A stretch of DNA of 64,000 bases, from assembly GCA_900143635.1 (NCBI GenBank), contig FREY01000003.1, positions 1 to 64,000 of the forward strand, written 5' to 3'. The position numbers and the translations under genes were made by a program. Numbering within the stretch: position 1 is the first letter of the stretch; every line of letters starts with the position of its first letter. Under the pieces are notes generated by a model, which worked only from the letters and a program-made list of their open reading frames with translations, was not told where the DNA came from and did no database searches. Source of the DNA: Rhodobacteraceae bacterium Alg231-04 (lineage in GTDB: Bacteria > Pseudomonadota > Alphaproteobacteria > Rhodobacterales > Rhodobacteraceae). Of the stretch, positions 37,418-47,499 are shown piece by piece.

Positions 37418-39967
37418 GTGATCCGGTTCATTCTCTCCATTTTCGGCTCCGTTTTCAGCACCATCACCCTGGGTATTTTCATGGTGGCGGCGACCATTGG
37501 GGCCGTTTTCTGGATCTATGGCCGTGACCTGCCGAGCCACGAATCCCTGGCCCAGTATCAGCCGCCGACCATCAGCCGGATCTATTCTGGCGAGGGGCAG
37601 CTGATTGATGAGTTCGCCAAGGAACGCCGCCTGTTCACCCCGTCGGAGGAAATCCCCGACATGGTGAAAAACGCCTTCATCAGCGCCGAAGACAAGAACT
37701 TCTACACCCACAAGGGCTATGACATGCGCGGCATCGCCGCCGCGGCTTTTGAAGCGGTGCAGTCGCGCGGCGCCAATGTGCGTGGGGCCTCGACGATCAC
37801 CCAACAGGTGATGAAGAACTTTCTTCTGGACGGCAGCCGTCAGGCAGAACGCAAGATCAAGGAAATCATTCTCGCCACCCGCCTGGAAGAGACGCTCAAC
37901 AAGGATCAGATCCTTGAGCTGTATATGAACGAGATTTTCCTCGGGCAGAATTCATTTGGTGTGGCTGCGGCGTCGCAGTCCTATTTCAACAAAACTCTGG
38001 ACGAGCTGGAACCGCATGAGGCGGCGATGCTGGCCTCGATGCCCAAGGCGCCCGGCAAATTCCACCCGGTGCGCGGCAAGGAACGCCTGTTGGCGCGGCG
38101 GAACTATGTGCTGCAGGAGATGAAGGAAAACGGCTACATCACTGAAGACGTGTACCTTTCCGAAATCGACAAACCCCTGCGTTCGGTTCAGAACGGCGAT
38201 TTCGCCAGCTTCCGCACGGCGCTGCCGCCACGTGATTACTTTACCGATGAAATCCGCCGCCAGCTGTCGGATGACTTTGGCGAGGGCGAGTTTTTCACCG
38301 GCGGCTTTACCATCCGCGCCACCATCGACGAAGAGATGCAGCGCAAAGCGGCGGCATCTTTGCGTCGCGGCCTCGAGAAATACGACCGCAAACAAGGGCT
38401 GTGGCGCCCAACCGGTGAGGCGATTGACCTGGATCTTCTGACCAGCGAAGACGGTTGGCGCGCTGCGCTGCAGGACGTGAACGTACCGCGCGATGTGAAC
38501 CTGAACGGCCAATGGTACCCGGCTGTGGTGCTGGACGTCGGCGCCAATAGCGCCCGGGTTGGCATCGAAGGGGTCGAGGAAGACGAAGACGGCCATTTCA
38601 TTTCGGCTGGCGATGTCACCTGGGCGCGCCGTCTGGAGGAGGACGGCAGCAAAGGGCGTCAGGCGAAGGTGGCCGGCGATCTGGTCCAGCAGGGCGAGGT
38701 GGTTCTGGTCCGTGCGATCACCAAGGACGATGGCAGCTTTGAACGCTGGAGCCTGCGGCAGATCCCCGAAGTGCAGGGCGGGTTTGCGGCGATGGACGTG
38801 AACACGGGCCGGGTTCTAGCGATGCAGGGCGGTTTCTCCTATCAGGATTCGGTGTTCAACCGCGCCACGCAAGCACAGCGTCAGCCGGGGTCTTCGTTTA
38901 AACCCTTCGTCTATGCGGCGGCGCTGGACAGCGGCTATAGCCCGGCAACCATCGTCATTGACGCTCCGATCGAGATCGACACCCCGCAGGGGCTGTGGCG
39001 ACCTAAGAACGCATCGCATGAATTTTACGGCCCGACACCGCTGCGCACCGGCATCGAACGCTCGCGAAACCTGATGACCATCCGTCTGGCGCAGGAAGTC
39101 GGCATGCCGGTTGTTGCCGGCTATGCAGAACGTTTTGGTGTCTATGAAGAGATGGGCCCCTATCTGGCCAACTCGCTAGGTTCAGAAGAATCGACGCTTT
39201 ACAAGATGATCTCGGCCTATGCGATGTTCGCCAACGGGGGCGAGCGGGTTGAGCCAACGCTGGTGGACCGGATTCAGGACCGGTCAGGGCAGACAATCTA
39301 CCGCCACGATGACCGTGAATGCGTCGATTGCTCTGCCGGACCGCTGTCGGATGGCAACGCTCCGCGTATTGTCACCGACCGTGAACAGGTGATGGATCCG
39401 ATCACCGCCTATCAGCTGACCTCGATGATGCGCGGCGTGGTCGAACGCGGCACGGCCTCAGGTGTTGTGAACCTTGGCGTGCCCACCGCGGGCAAGACCG
39501 GCACCACCAACCAGGCCAAGGACGTCTGGTTCGTCGGCTTCACCTCCAACATCGTGGCCGGCTGCTATATGGGCCATGACACACCGCGCCCGCTGGGCCG
39601 CGGGGCTTTTGGTGGCAGCATGTGCGGCCCTGTGTTTCAGGAGTTCATGAGTGCTGCGACCGAGAAATATGGCGGTGGTCCTTTTGACGTGCCTGAGGGC
39701 GGCCACTTCATCAAGATCGACCGCTACACCGGCGCCCGTCTGCCGGACAACGCGTCGGGCGATTATGTGGTGGCGGAATACTTCCGGGATGGGGCCGAAC
39801 CGATCTTTGGTCTCACCTATGATGGTGGCTTTGCGATGGGGTCGAACCTGCCGCTGGCCGAAGAGGTCCGCGCCGCAGGGCGCCGGGTGACCACCTCCTC
39901 CGGAGGCACCGCGGTGCTGGGCCCCAAGGCCACCTTTGGGGATGTCAGCTCGGGTGGGCTTTACTGA
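37418..39967 (+). CDS. mrcA: Penicillin-binding protein 1A
   Basis: Bifunctional class A PBP of 849 residues that polymerises and cross-links peptidoglycan. An N-terminal TM anchor (about 12-34) is followed by the GT51 glycosyltransferase domain with catalytic Glu91 in SAEDKNFY, and the GASTITQQVMKN motif. An OB-like region comes next, then the transpeptidase domain with nucleophile Ser492 in SSFK, SRN and Lys693 in KTGTTN. The start is GTG, giving MIRFILSIFG. All catalytic residues are present. Confidence 0.96.
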   Translation: MIRFILSIFGSVFSTITLGIFMVAATIGAVFWIYGRDLPSHESLAQYQPPTISRIYSGEGQLIDEFAKERRLFTPSEEIPDMVKNAFISAEDKNFYTHKGYDMRGIAAAAFEAVQSRGANVRGASTITQQVMKNFLLDGSRQAERKIKEIILATRLEETLNKDQILELYMNEIFLGQNSFGVAAASQSYFNKTLDELEPHEAAMLASMPKAPGKFHPVRGKERLLARRNYVLQEMKENGYITEDVYLSEIDKPLRSVQNGDFASFRTALPPRDYFTDEIRRQLSDDFGEGEFFTGGFTIRATIDEEMQRKAAASLRRGLEKYDRKQGLWRPTGEAIDLDLLTSEDGWRAALQDVNVPRDVNLNGQWYPAVVLDVGANSARVGIEGVEEDEDGHFISAGDVTWARRLEEDGSKGRQAKVAGDLVQQGEVVLVRAITKDDGSFERWSLRQIPEVQGGFAAMDVNTGRVLAMQGGFSYQDSVFNRATQAQRQPGSSFKPFVYAAALDSGYSPATIVIDAPIEIDTPQGLWRPKNASHEFYGPTPLRTGIERSRNLMTIRLAQEVGMPVVAGYAERFGVYEEMGPYLANSLGSEESTLYKMISAYAMFANGGERVEPTLVDRIQDRSGQTIYRHDDRECVDCSAGPLSDGNAPRIVTDREQVMDPITAYQLTSMMRGVVERGTASGVVNLGVPTAGKTGTTNQAKDVWFVGFTSNIVAGCYMGHDTPRPLGRGAFGGSMCGPVFQEFMSAATEKYGGGPFDVPEGGHFIKIDRYTGARLPDNASGDYVVAEYFRDGAEPIFGLTYDGGFAMGSNLPLAEEVRAAGRRVTTSSGGTAVLGPKATFGDVSSGGLY

Positions 39968-40066
39968 CCTTTCCCTTTCTTTTTCAGCCTTTCCGGCGCG
40001 CGGGTTCTTGCCCGTCTGCCGGGGCGGGTGTATCACCTCCACTCAGTTCCAATTGCAGGATGTCCC

Positions 40067-41191
40067 ATGCGCGCCGAAACCCAGAACTTCGTGACCGAGA
40101 TCGAAAAATCGCTCGAGCTTTTGGCGCAGCGTATGGATAGAGAGACCGCACCGCACCGGCTGGAGGAATTCAACGCCCGCGTTGAGGATCCGAACCTCTG
40201 GGACGATCCGGACGCGGCACAGAAGCTGATGCGCGAACGCCAGATGCTGGTCGATGCGATGGATACCTATAACTCCATCAAGCAGGACATGGCCGACAAC
40301 ATCGAGCTGATCGAGCTGGGCGAGATGGAAGACGACGCGGAAGTCGTCAAAGACGCAGAAGAGGCACTGGCCGCCCTGCGCACCAAAGCTGCCGAAAAAG
40401 AGCTGGAGGCGCTGCTGGACGGCGAGGCCGACAGCAATGACACCTTCCTCGAGATCAACTCGGGCGCCGGCGGCACCGAGAGCTGCGACTGGGCCTCGAT
40501 GCTGGCACGGATGTATGTCCGCTGGGCCGAAAAGAAGGGCTATAAGGTCGAACTGCAGTCCGAAAGCGCGGGCGAAGAGGCAGGGATCAAATCCGCCGCC
40601 TACAAGATCACCGGCCACAACGCCTATGGCTGGCTGAAGTCCGAATCCGGCGTTCACCGTCTGGTGCGTATTTCGCCCTATGACTCGGCAGCAAAGCGCC
40701 ACACGTCATTCTCTTCCGTCTGGGTCTACCCGGTGGTTGACGACAATATCGATATCGAGGTGAACCCCGCTGATATCCGCATCGATACCTACCGGTCGTC
40801 GGGCGCTGGTGGTCAGCACGTGAACACCACCGACTCGGCTGTGCGGATCACCCACCATCCCACCGGCATCGTTGTGACCTCGTCCGAGAAGTCGCAGCAC
40901 CAGAACCGTGACATCGCCATGAAAGCGCTGAAATCGCGGCTCTATCAGCAGGAGCTGGACCGCCGCAACGCCGCCATCAACGAAGCCCATGAGAACAAGG
41001 GCGATGCAGGCTGGGGCAACCAGATCCGCTCCTATGTTCTGCAGCCCTATCAGATGGTCAAAGACCTGCGCACCAATCACGAGACATCCGATACCAAAGG
41101 GGTTCTGGACGGCGATCTGGACGGGTTCATGGCTGCGACGCTGGCGCTGAACGTCGCCGGTAAATCACGCTCCGAGGCGCAGGGCGACTGA
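40067..41191 (+). CDS. prfB: Peptide chain release factor 2
   Basis: Recognises UGA and UAA and hydrolyses peptidyl-tRNA. The 374-residue protein has the catalytic GGQ in [14 protein letters not shown]. The anticodon-mimicking tripeptide position reads SPY ([17 protein letters not shown]) instead of the classical SPF. I believe this variant is common in alphaproteobacterial RF2 but could not check. The frame is continuous, so there is no programmed +1 frameshift. The ATG at 40067 has a GCAGGA site. A terminator follows at 41220. Confidence 0.96.
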   Translation: MRAETQNFVTEIEKSLELLAQRMDRETAPHRLEEFNARVEDPNLWDDPDAAQKLMRERQMLVDAMDTYNSIKQDMADNIELIELGEMEDDAEVVKDAEEALAALRTKAAEKELEALLDGEADSNDTFLEINSGAGGTESCDWASMLARMYVRWAEKKGYKVELQSESAGEEAGIKSAAYKITGHNAYGWLKSESGVHRLVRISPYDSAAKRHTSFSSVWVYPVVDDNIDIEVNPADIRIDTYRSSGAGGQHVNTTDSAVRITHHPTGIVVTSSEKSQHQNRDIAMKALKSRLYQQELDRRNAAINEAHENKGDAGWGNQIRSYVLQPYQMVKDLRTNHETSDTKGVLDGDLDGFMAATLALNVAGKSRSEAQGD

Positions 41192-41219
41192 CGCTTTTGA
41201 CCATCGCCAGGACATTCTG

Positions 41220-41246
41220 AAAAGAGCCTTCATTGAGTGCTCTTTT
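41220..41246 (+). terminator. Terminator of prfB
   Basis: AAAAGAGC pairs with GCTCTTTT around an 11-nt loop and ends in a T tract, 29 bp after the prfB stop. Confidence 0.85.
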
Positions 41247-41382
41247 TTCGTTTGAAGACCAGCAATCGGGCAGCGGCGAACCTGTTACGGCTGCCAGTCA
41301 AATATATATCTGAATTGCGTGTTTATTTTGCAAAACGGGGCGTTAGAGTCATCTTTAACACCTTGGCTGCACGTGGAAACGA

Positions 41383-42777
41383 ATGACCTTTTTGACATTG
41401 GATGCAAGCGACCAGCTTTCCGGCCTACGGAGCGGGTCACTGAGTGCAGAAGCGCTGATGGCAGCGACTTTGGATCGCATCGATGCAGTCAATCCCGGTC
41501 TCAATGCAATCGTGGATCTGCGCGACCGGTCTGATCTGATGGCCGAGGCAGTAATCGCGGATCAGGCAACGACGCGTGGTGCTTTGCACGGGCTGCCCAT
41601 CGCAGTAAAAGACCTCGTTCATGTCAAAGGCCTGCGCAGTTCTTCCGGCTCGCCGCTGCTGAAAGATTTCATCGCAGCGCAGGATGATCCGGTTGTGGCG
41701 CGGATGCGGGCGGCTGGGGCGATATTCATCGGCAAGACCAACACGCCGGAATTTGGCCTCGGCTCGCACACCTACAACCCTGTGCATGGGGCCACCGGCA
41801 ATGCCTATGATCCGCAGCGCAGCGCGGGCGGCTCTTCAGGCGGGGCGGCGGTGGCGCTGGCGGCGGGGATGCTGGCGCTGGCGGATGGGTCCGACATGAT
41901 GGGATCGCTGCGCAATCCGGCGGCCTGGAACAATATATACGGGTTCCGGCCTACCTGGGGGCGGGTACCCTCCAGCACCGAGGGGGATCTGTTTTTACAC
42001 ACCCTTTCGACACTCGGGCCGATGGCTCGCAGCCCGCGCGATCTGGCGCTGTTGCTCGACGTGATGTCTGGCCCCATACCGCAGTTGCCTTTGGGCCGGG
42101 GCGGGCACCGGGTGTCAGACCTGCCCGACGCCGCGCCCGCGCGCATCGGCTGGCTGGGGGACTGGGGCGGTGCCTATCCGATGGAGCCGGGCATTCTATC
42201 GCTTTGCGAGACTGCGTTGGGGGTGTTTTCTGATCTCGGCCACCGGGTTGAAAAGATCCAGCCGCCGTTTCCGGCGGAACAGCTGTGGAAGGCGTGGATC
42301 ACCCTGCGGTCCTTTGCGGTTGCGGCGGGCCTGCGGATCTTTGCAGATCGGACATCCGAGCTGAAAGACGCCGCCCTCTGGGAGCTGGAGCGCGGGTTGG
42401 GGTTCAGCGCGCAGGACATTCAGGCCGCATCAGACCTGCGCTCGGCATGGCAGCGCGCCGCCGTGGATCTGTTTCAGGACTATGACGCGCTGGTGCTGCC
42501 ATCTGCGCAGTGCTGGCCCTTTCCGATCGGCTGGGAATACCCGCAGGACATCGCCGGGCAGAAAATGGACAGTTACCACCGCTGGATGGAGGTGGTGGTT
42601 CCGGCCAGCCTGATCGGCCTGCCTGCGCTGGCGGTGCCAGCCGGGTTTGGTGCGCAAGGGCTGCCGATGGGTATGCAGATTATCGGCCCTCAGGGTCAGG
42701 ACCGGAGGATCCTGGCGCTGGGGGCAGCCTATCATGAGGCGACGATGTGGCCGCAGAGGCGCCCGCCGAAGACATAG
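41383..42777 (+). CDS. Amidase-signature family hydrolase
   Basis: A 464-residue amidase-signature enzyme. The Ser-cisSer-Lys triad is present: Lys in LPIAVKDL, Ser in QRSAGGSSGGAAVALAAGM and Ser in GSDMMGSLRNPAAWNN. Substrate cannot be assigned: many family members hydrolyse small aliphatic or aryl amides. It is not a GatA, because gatB/C are absent and the C-terminal region differs. It ends 52 bp before the DUF2189 gene on the same strand and may form a two-gene unit. Confidence 0.92.
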   Translation: MTFLTLDASDQLSGLRSGSLSAEALMAATLDRIDAVNPGLNAIVDLRDRSDLMAEAVIADQATTRGALHGLPIAVKDLVHVKGLRSSSGSPLLKDFIAAQDDPVVARMRAAGAIFIGKTNTPEFGLGSHTYNPVHGATGNAYDPQRSAGGSSGGAAVALAAGMLALADGSDMMGSLRNPAAWNNIYGFRPTWGRVPSSTEGDLFLHTLSTLGPMARSPRDLALLLDVMSGPIPQLPLGRGGHRVSDLPDAAPARIGWLGDWGGAYPMEPGILSLCETALGVFSDLGHRVEKIQPPFPAEQLWKAWITLRSFAVAAGLRIFADRTSELKDAALWELERGLGFSAQDIQAASDLRSAWQRAAVDLFQDYDALVLPSAQCWPFPIGWEYPQDIAGQKMDSYHRWMEVVVPASLIGLPALAVPAGFGAQGLPMGMQIIGPQGQDRRILALGAAYHEATMWPQRRPPKT

Positions 42778-42829
42778 ATGAACGGGAAAGAGGCGGACCG
42801 GGAATACGGACGCCAGGGAGGAAACGACG

Positions 42830-43603
42830 ATGGAGAAACCCTTTGGTGTACCGGAGCTGAGCCCGGTCAAACTGGCAGATCTCGGCGAGGCCCTCAGGCG
42901 GGGTGCTGCGGATTTTCGTGCAGAGCCGCTCTATGGGCTGGTGTTTACGGCGATCTATGTGCTGGCCGGCTGGGGGATGATCTGGGTGACAATGCTGACC
43001 GGCACAACATTCTGGTTGGTGCTGGCTGCGATCAGTTTTCCGCTGGTCGGCCCTTTTGCCGCCGTTGGGCTCTATGAGGTTTCACACCGGCTGGAACAGG
43101 GCGAACCGCTTGATGCAAAGGCGATTTTTGGCGTGGTGTTGCAGCAGCGCGGCCGTCAGTTGCCGTCGATCTGCGCGATCATCGTGGTGGTGTTTCTATT
43201 CTGGTTCTTTCTCGGCCACATGATTTTCGCGCTGTTTCTGGGCCATTCATCGATGACCAATATCTCCACCTCGCTGGAGGTCTATACCACTGGCGAGGGC
43301 TTGATGATGCTGTTTGTCGGCACAGCGGCCGGGGCAATGTTCGCGTTGCTTTTGTTCATGCTCACCGTGCTGTCGCTGCCACTGCTGCTGGACCGCGAGC
43401 TGGACTTTGTGACCGCTATGATCACCTCGTTCGACTATGTGCTGGAGAATTTTGTGGTGATGCTGATTTGGGCCGCCCTGATTGCCGGGCTGACCTTTCT
43501 GGCCTTGCTGCCCGGGTTTCTGGGGTTGTTTCTGGTGCTGCCGCTGTTCGGACATGCGTCCTGGCACCTCTATCGAAAGATCGCGGCGGCCCCGTCAAAT
43601 TGA
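42830..43603 (+). CDS. DUF2189 integral membrane protein
   Basis: A 257-residue protein with about six TM segments matching DUF2189 (COG5473). The N-terminal segment [28 protein letters not shown] is conserved in the family, and the C-terminal half carries [22 protein letters not shown]. The function is unknown. A GGAGGAAACGACG site precedes the ATG. Its gene is convergent with an XRE regulator 13 bp downstream. Confidence 0.9.
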   Translation: MEKPFGVPELSPVKLADLGEALRRGAADFRAEPLYGLVFTAIYVLAGWGMIWVTMLTGTTFWLVLAAISFPLVGPFAAVGLYEVSHRLEQGEPLDAKAIFGVVLQQRGRQLPSICAIIVVVFLFWFFLGHMIFALFLGHSSMTNISTSLEVYTTGEGLMMLFVGTAAGAMFALLLFMLTVLSLPLLLDRELDFVTAMITSFDYVLENFVVMLIWAALIAGLTFLALLPGFLGLFLVLPLFGHASWHLYRKIAAAPSN

Positions 43604-43616
43604 CCGGGCGCCCGCG

Positions 43617-44414
43617 TCAGCGAAAGGGTTCATCTACTTGCAGCAGGCGATGATGGAACGGCATTAACGCGCTTTCGGGGATCAGCCCGGCGCTGCGGGC
43701 CGTTGACATGATTGCTCGACGGTCGCCGTTCAGATGTTCATAGACCATGCGCGTGACCCGTGCACTGCCCAGGCTTTCGCGAACGGTGCGGGCGACATAG
43801 CCTATCCAAAAATTATTCTCGAAGGAGGCCACCCGCGCGAGATAATTGAAAGAGCAGGTCGTTGAGTTTCGGCGGGTGATGGTGATCGACACACCGTCTT
43901 CCTGTCGCGAGACATAGCCACGGAATTCACGCGACGGGGCCGAGACCGGCAGCCCTTGTTGCAGCATGGCCTCGCGGGCTTCATAGCCTTTGAGATAGGT
44001 GTATTCACCACTGCGGAAGACATAGACCAATCCGATTACAAACTGGTCGCCATCGACAAAACTACGTCGTGAAAAGCGGTAGAACCCGGAAGGGAAAGTG
44101 TCTTCGGGCAGGTTGGTCACCCCTTTGCTGGCAAAATCGGTCAGGACCGGCCCGCTGAGGACCTGCCCCTTGTTCAAAAGCCCCTCGACAGGTTCCAGCA
44201 AGACCCGTGCATCGACATCGAAGAACGTGCAGATCCGTTCCAGAACATCCGGCCGCGGAAAGCTTTCGCCGGACAAGTAACGGTTGAACTGGGTCCGGTT
44301 TATGCCAAGCCGCCGGGAGAGTTCAGAAATGGAAGGGTAGTTTTTCGCCAGTATCCGCAGGTTGGATCCGAACATATTGCGAAGCTGTGCAGGAGATCGT
44401 GTTGGGTTGGGCAT
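43617..44414 (-). CDS. XRE-family regulator with unrecognised C-terminal domain
   Basis: A 265-residue protein with an N-terminal HTH (about 15-70; SISELSRRLGINRTQFNRYLSGESFPRPDVLERIC) and a C-terminal region of about 190 residues that I cannot assign. That region looks like a beta-rich sensor: FYRFSRRSFVDGDQFVIGLVYVFRSGEYTYLKGYEA. The ATG at 44414 lies 8 codons inside the longer frame and has a GGGGAC site. It is divergent from the small gene at 44645, a candidate target. Confidence 0.8.
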   Translation of the reverse strand: MPNPTRSPAQLRNMFGSNLRILAKNYPSISELSRRLGINRTQFNRYLSGESFPRPDVLERICTFFDVDARVLLEPVEGLLNKGQVLSGPVLTDFASKGVTNLPEDTFPSGFYRFSRRSFVDGDQFVIGLVYVFRSGEYTYLKGYEAREAMLQQGLPVSAPSREFRGYVSRQEDGVSITITRRNSTTCSFNYLARVASFENNFWIGYVARTVRESLGSARVTRMVYEHLNGDRRAIMSTARSAGLIPESALMPFHHRLLQVDEPFR

Positions 44415-44644
44415 TGGGTCCCCGACTCTGTGTCTCATATTCGCGGAAAGTGGTGCTTTCCGGTATCTAGGCCAGCCAAAACGGCTTTCCGGACCGATTT
44501 GACACTGTATCGCGTCAGGTTAGACGCCTAGTTGTGACGCAAGCTACCGTGACGGACACAAATTGCAATAGTTGAACTCATAATTAACCATGTCTGTCCC
44601 CGGACAGATCTTTCAAAATTGAATTGTAGGGAAAAGAGGCAGTA

Positions 44645-44989
44645 ATGATTGGTTTAGTGCTCTGGAGTGACATCCCCCCCCAAAAGGCAGTTGTCTGGTG
44701 TGAGGATCAGGGGGGGTTGGCGTTTTACACGCCAAAGGAGACCGCAGGCGATGTCAGGCTGAAAGAAGGGGACCTGGTCCGCTTTGATGTCGCGTTGGAA
44801 ACCAATTTCCGTCGGGTGGTGAACCCGGTCGTACTGCAAAACGGCGTCGCCACTGGCTTATCGGCGTCTCTGGCCCCTTTTGCGGAAAAAGGCACCCCGG
44901 TCCCGCAGGGCGAGGTCATCCCGTTTCCATTTGAGAGAAGCGCAGCAGCCGCGGCCCGAAGGCAGGACGACTGCAACGCCGTTGTTTAA
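44645..44989 (+). CDS. Small protein of unknown function, possible OB-fold
   Basis: A 114-residue protein I do not recognise. The first 60 residues (GLVLWSDIPPQKAVVWCEDQGGLAFY, then LKEGDLVRFDVALETNFRRVVNPVVL) have a strand pattern reminiscent of cold-shock/OB-fold domains, without the RNP motifs. The tail is Ala/Arg-rich. An AAAAGAGGCAG site precedes the ATG. The 230-bp divergent region shared with the XRE regulator is A/T-rich and may hold both promoters. The fold idea is inference only. Confidence 0.6.
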   Translation: MIGLVLWSDIPPQKAVVWCEDQGGLAFYTPKETAGDVRLKEGDLVRFDVALETNFRRVVNPVVLQNGVATGLSASLAPFAEKGTPVPQGEVIPFPFERSAAAAARRQDDCNAVV

Positions 44990-45012
44990 AAGCGCGCCAA
45001 GGCAGCGCTGAC

Positions 45013-45573
45013 TTAGTCGCCGCGCAGAAGGGCGGCAACGCCGGTGCGGGCCAGTTCGCTCAGCCCCAGCGGCCGCATCAGATCGGCAAAAGCGTCGATC
45101 TTGTCGGGCGCGCCAGTGATTTCAAAGACAAAGCTGTTCAGCGTGCTGTCGACAACATTTGCCCGAAAGATATCTGCAAGCCGCAGCGCTTCGACCCGTT
45201 TTTCACCTTCGCCAACCACTTTGATGATTGCCAGTTCACGTTCGACCGAGGGGCCTTCGACGGTGAGGTCATGAACCTCGTGCACAGGCACGATACGCCC
45301 CAGCTGCGCCTTGATCTGTTCGATCACCTGCGGTGTGCCGTTGGTGACGATGGTGATACGCGACAGGTGGCCGGTATGATCGACCTCTGCCACGGTGAGG
45401 CTTTCGATATTGTAGCCACGGCCTGAGAAGAGGCCAATAACACGGGCTAGAACGCCAGGTTCGTTTTCGACAAGTACCGCGATCGTGTGCCGTTCCTGCA
45501 CATCCGAGAATGTCGGACGTAGGTTATAGGCAGAGTGGCGGGTAGAGCCTTTTTTGATGTGTAGGGCAGACAT
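45013..45573 (-). CDS. ilvN: Acetolactate synthase regulatory (small) subunit
   Basis: Regulatory subunit that binds valine and activates the catalytic subunit. The 186 residues comprise an N-terminal ACT domain (about 28-100; HTIAVLVENEPGVLARVIGLFSGRGYNIESLTV) and the C-terminal ALS_ss_C domain (FEITGAPDKIDAFADLMRPLGLSELARTGVAAL). It follows ilvB on the same strand after 64 bp, which include an 8-bp hairpin. A possible weak terminator (AGCGC/GCGCT stem) lies just after the stop. Confidence 0.95.
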   Translation of the reverse strand: MSALHIKKGSTRHSAYNLRPTFSDVQERHTIAVLVENEPGVLARVIGLFSGRGYNIESLTVAEVDHTGHLSRITIVTNGTPQVIEQIKAQLGRIVPVHEVHDLTVEGPSVERELAIIKVVGEGEKRVEALRLADIFRANVVDSTLNSFVFEITGAPDKIDAFADLMRPLGLSELARTGVAALLRGD

Positions 45574-45597
45574 TTACGTCCCTTTCCTGAAATCGGG

Positions 45598-45617
45598 GCA
45601 GGGCGGTGACGCCCTGC
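45598..45617 (-). repeat. Intercistronic hairpin between ilvB and ilvN
   Basis: An 8-bp perfect stem (GCAGGGCG with CGCCCTGC) and 4-nt loop without a T tract. It probably stabilises mRNA or adjusts ilvN expression rather than terminating. Confidence 0.55.
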
Positions 45618-45637
45618 AAAATCCTGTTCCTGTTGGC

Positions 45638-47389
45638 TTACACCAGCACAGCGCCGCCAGCCTGAATGACGCCTTGGGTGTCGGCCTCGCCCAGCAGCAT
45701 TTCATTGTGCGCTTTGCCCGACGGGATCATCGGGAAGCAGTTTTCGTGCTTTTCCACCAGACAGTCGAACAGAACCGGACCCTCATAGTTCAGCATTTCC
45801 ATGATCGCGTCATCCAGATCTTTGGGATCGCTCACAAGGATGCCCTTGGCGCCAAAGGCCTCGGCCAGTTTCACAAAATCGGGCAGCGATTCAGACCAGC
45901 TGTGCGAATAGCGCTCACCGTGCAGCAGCTCTTGCCACTGGCGCACCATGCCCAGACGTTCGTTGTTCAGGATGAACTGTTTCACCGGCAGGCGGTACTG
46001 GGCGGCGGTGCCCATTTCCTGCATGTTCATCAGCCAGGAGGCTTCACCGGCGACATTGATCACCAGCGAGTCCGGATGGGCGATTTGTGCACCGATCGAC
46101 GCAGGGAAACCATAGCCCATGGTGCCAAGGCCACCGGATGTCATCCAGCGGTTGGGATCTTCAAAGCCCAGATACTGCGCCGCCCACATCTGGTGCTGGC
46201 CCACTTCGGTGGTGATATACCGGTCGCGGTCCTTGGTCAGCGCTTCGAGGCGCTGCAGCGCGTACTGCGGCTTGATGGTCTCTTCCGAGGTGGTGTAGGC
46301 AAGGCAGTTGACCTTGCGCCAGGTGGCGATTTCTTCGTGCCATTTGGCCAGCGCCGGGGCGTTGGTCTTGCGGCCGCGGGCCTTCCAAACCTTCAGCATG
46401 TCTTCCAGCACATGCCCCACATCACCGACGATCGGGATATCAACCCGGATCACCTTGTTGATCGACGAGGGGTCGATGTCGATATGGGCCTTGGTCGAAT
46501 TCGGGCTGAAGGCATCCAGACGGCCGGTGATCCGGTCATCGAAACGCGCGCCGATGTTGATCATCAGATCGCAGCCGTGCATCGCCAGGTTGGCTTCATA
46601 CAGACCATGCATGCCCAGCATGCCCAGCCAGTTTTCACCGGAGGCTGGATAGGCGCCAAGACCCATCAGGGTCGAGGTGATCGGAATGCCGGTGGCGTCC
46701 ACCAGTTCGCGCAGCAGTTGGCTGGCGGCAGGGCCGGAGTTGATCACACCACCGCCAGTGTAGAACACCGGGCGTTCGGCCTTTTCAATGGCAGCCACCA
46801 GTTCGGTGATCTCTTCGAGATCGCCCTTCACCTCAGGCTGATAGTGGGAGGCCGCAGGTTTTGGGGCCTGATAGGTGCCGGTGGCAAACTGAACATCCTT
46901 GGGGATGTCGATCAGCACCGGACCGGGGCGGCCGGCCGTGGCAACGTGAAAGGCCTCGTGCAGGGTCTGGGCCAGCGCGTCGGTCTCTTTCACCAACCAG
47001 TTGTGTTTGGTGCAGGGGCGGGTGATGCCAACGGTGTCGGCCTCCTGAAAGGCGTCAGAGCCGATCATGAAGGTCGGAACCTGACCGGTGAGAACCACGA
47101 TCGGGATCGAGTCCAAGAGCGCATCGGTCAGGCCGGTCACCGCATTGGTGGCGCCCGGGCCCGAGGTCACAAGGGCAACACCGGGTTTGCCGGTCGAACG
47201 GGCATATCCTTCGGCGGCATGCACCGCGCCCTGTTCGTGGCGGACCAGAATATGGCGAATTTCGTTCTGCTGAAAAATCTCGTCATAGATCGGCAGGACG
47301 GCGCCACCTGGGTATCCGAATACGGTATCGACACCCTGATCTTTCAGGGCTTGAATAACCATTTTTGCGCCGGTCATCTCAGTCGTCAT
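45638..47389 (-). CDS. ilvB: Acetolactate synthase large (catalytic) subunit
   Basis: ThDP/FAD enzyme joining two pyruvates to acetolactate, or pyruvate with 2-oxobutyrate, for valine, leucine and isoleucine synthesis. The 583-residue protein has catalytic Glu52 in VRHEQGAVHAAEGYARSTGKPG and GGGV in the central domain. The ThDP motif region reads VAGEASWLMNMQEMGTAAQYRLP. The GEAS sequence replaces GDGS, a variant I associate with alphaproteobacterial enzymes. The ATG at 47389 has a TTGGAG site; a Met at 47428 lies at the attenuator T tract and is less likely. Confidence 0.95.
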   Translation of the reverse strand: MTTEMTGAKMVIQALKDQGVDTVFGYPGGAVLPIYDEIFQQNEIRHILVRHEQGAVHAAEGYARSTGKPGVALVTSGPGATNAVTGLTDALLDSIPIVVLTGQVPTFMIGSDAFQEADTVGITRPCTKHNWLVKETDALAQTLHEAFHVATAGRPGPVLIDIPKDVQFATGTYQAPKPAASHYQPEVKGDLEEITELVAAIEKAERPVFYTGGGVINSGPAASQLLRELVDATGIPITSTLMGLGAYPASGENWLGMLGMHGLYEANLAMHGCDLMINIGARFDDRITGRLDAFSPNSTKAHIDIDPSSINKVIRVDIPIVGDVGHVLEDMLKVWKARGRKTNAPALAKWHEEIATWRKVNCLAYTTSEETIKPQYALQRLEALTKDRDRYITTEVGQHQMWAAQYLGFEDPNRWMTSGGLGTMGYGFPASIGAQIAHPDSLVINVAGEASWLMNMQEMGTAAQYRLPVKQFILNNERLGMVRQWQELLHGERYSHSWSESLPDFVKLAEAFGAKGILVSDPKDLDDAIMEMLNYEGPVLFDCLVEKHENCFPMIPSGKAHNEMLLGEADTQGVIQAGGAVLV

Positions 47390-47428
47390 CTGCTTAGCTC
47401 CAATTGGCGGCATCGTCTCGTTCAGCAT

Positions 47429-47458
47429 AAAAAAAGCCCCCGATTTCAGGTCGGAGGC
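47429..47458 (-). terminator. Attenuator terminator in the ilvB leader
   Basis: On the minus strand GCCTCCGA pairs with TCGGGGGC (one G-U pair) and is followed by seven T, located between a leader peptide and ilvB. It would end transcription when the leader is translated without stalling. Confidence 0.85.
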
Positions 47459-47499
47459 GCATGGATCAGATTATGGTCTACCGTTACCGGCCCATGCGC
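47457..47499 (-). promoter_or_regulatory. Antiterminator pairing in the ilvB leader
   Basis: On the minus strand GCGCATGG (47499-47492) is complementary over 8 bp to CCATGCGC (47464-47457), and the latter overlaps the first bases of the terminator stem. The two structures are therefore exclusive, as required for attenuation. The upstream half lies inside the last codons of the leader peptide. Confidence 0.65.

Noticed and set aside
40067-41191. Programmed +1 frameshift in prfB
   Set aside because: The frame is continuous from start to stop; no UGA and no CUU-UGA slip site.
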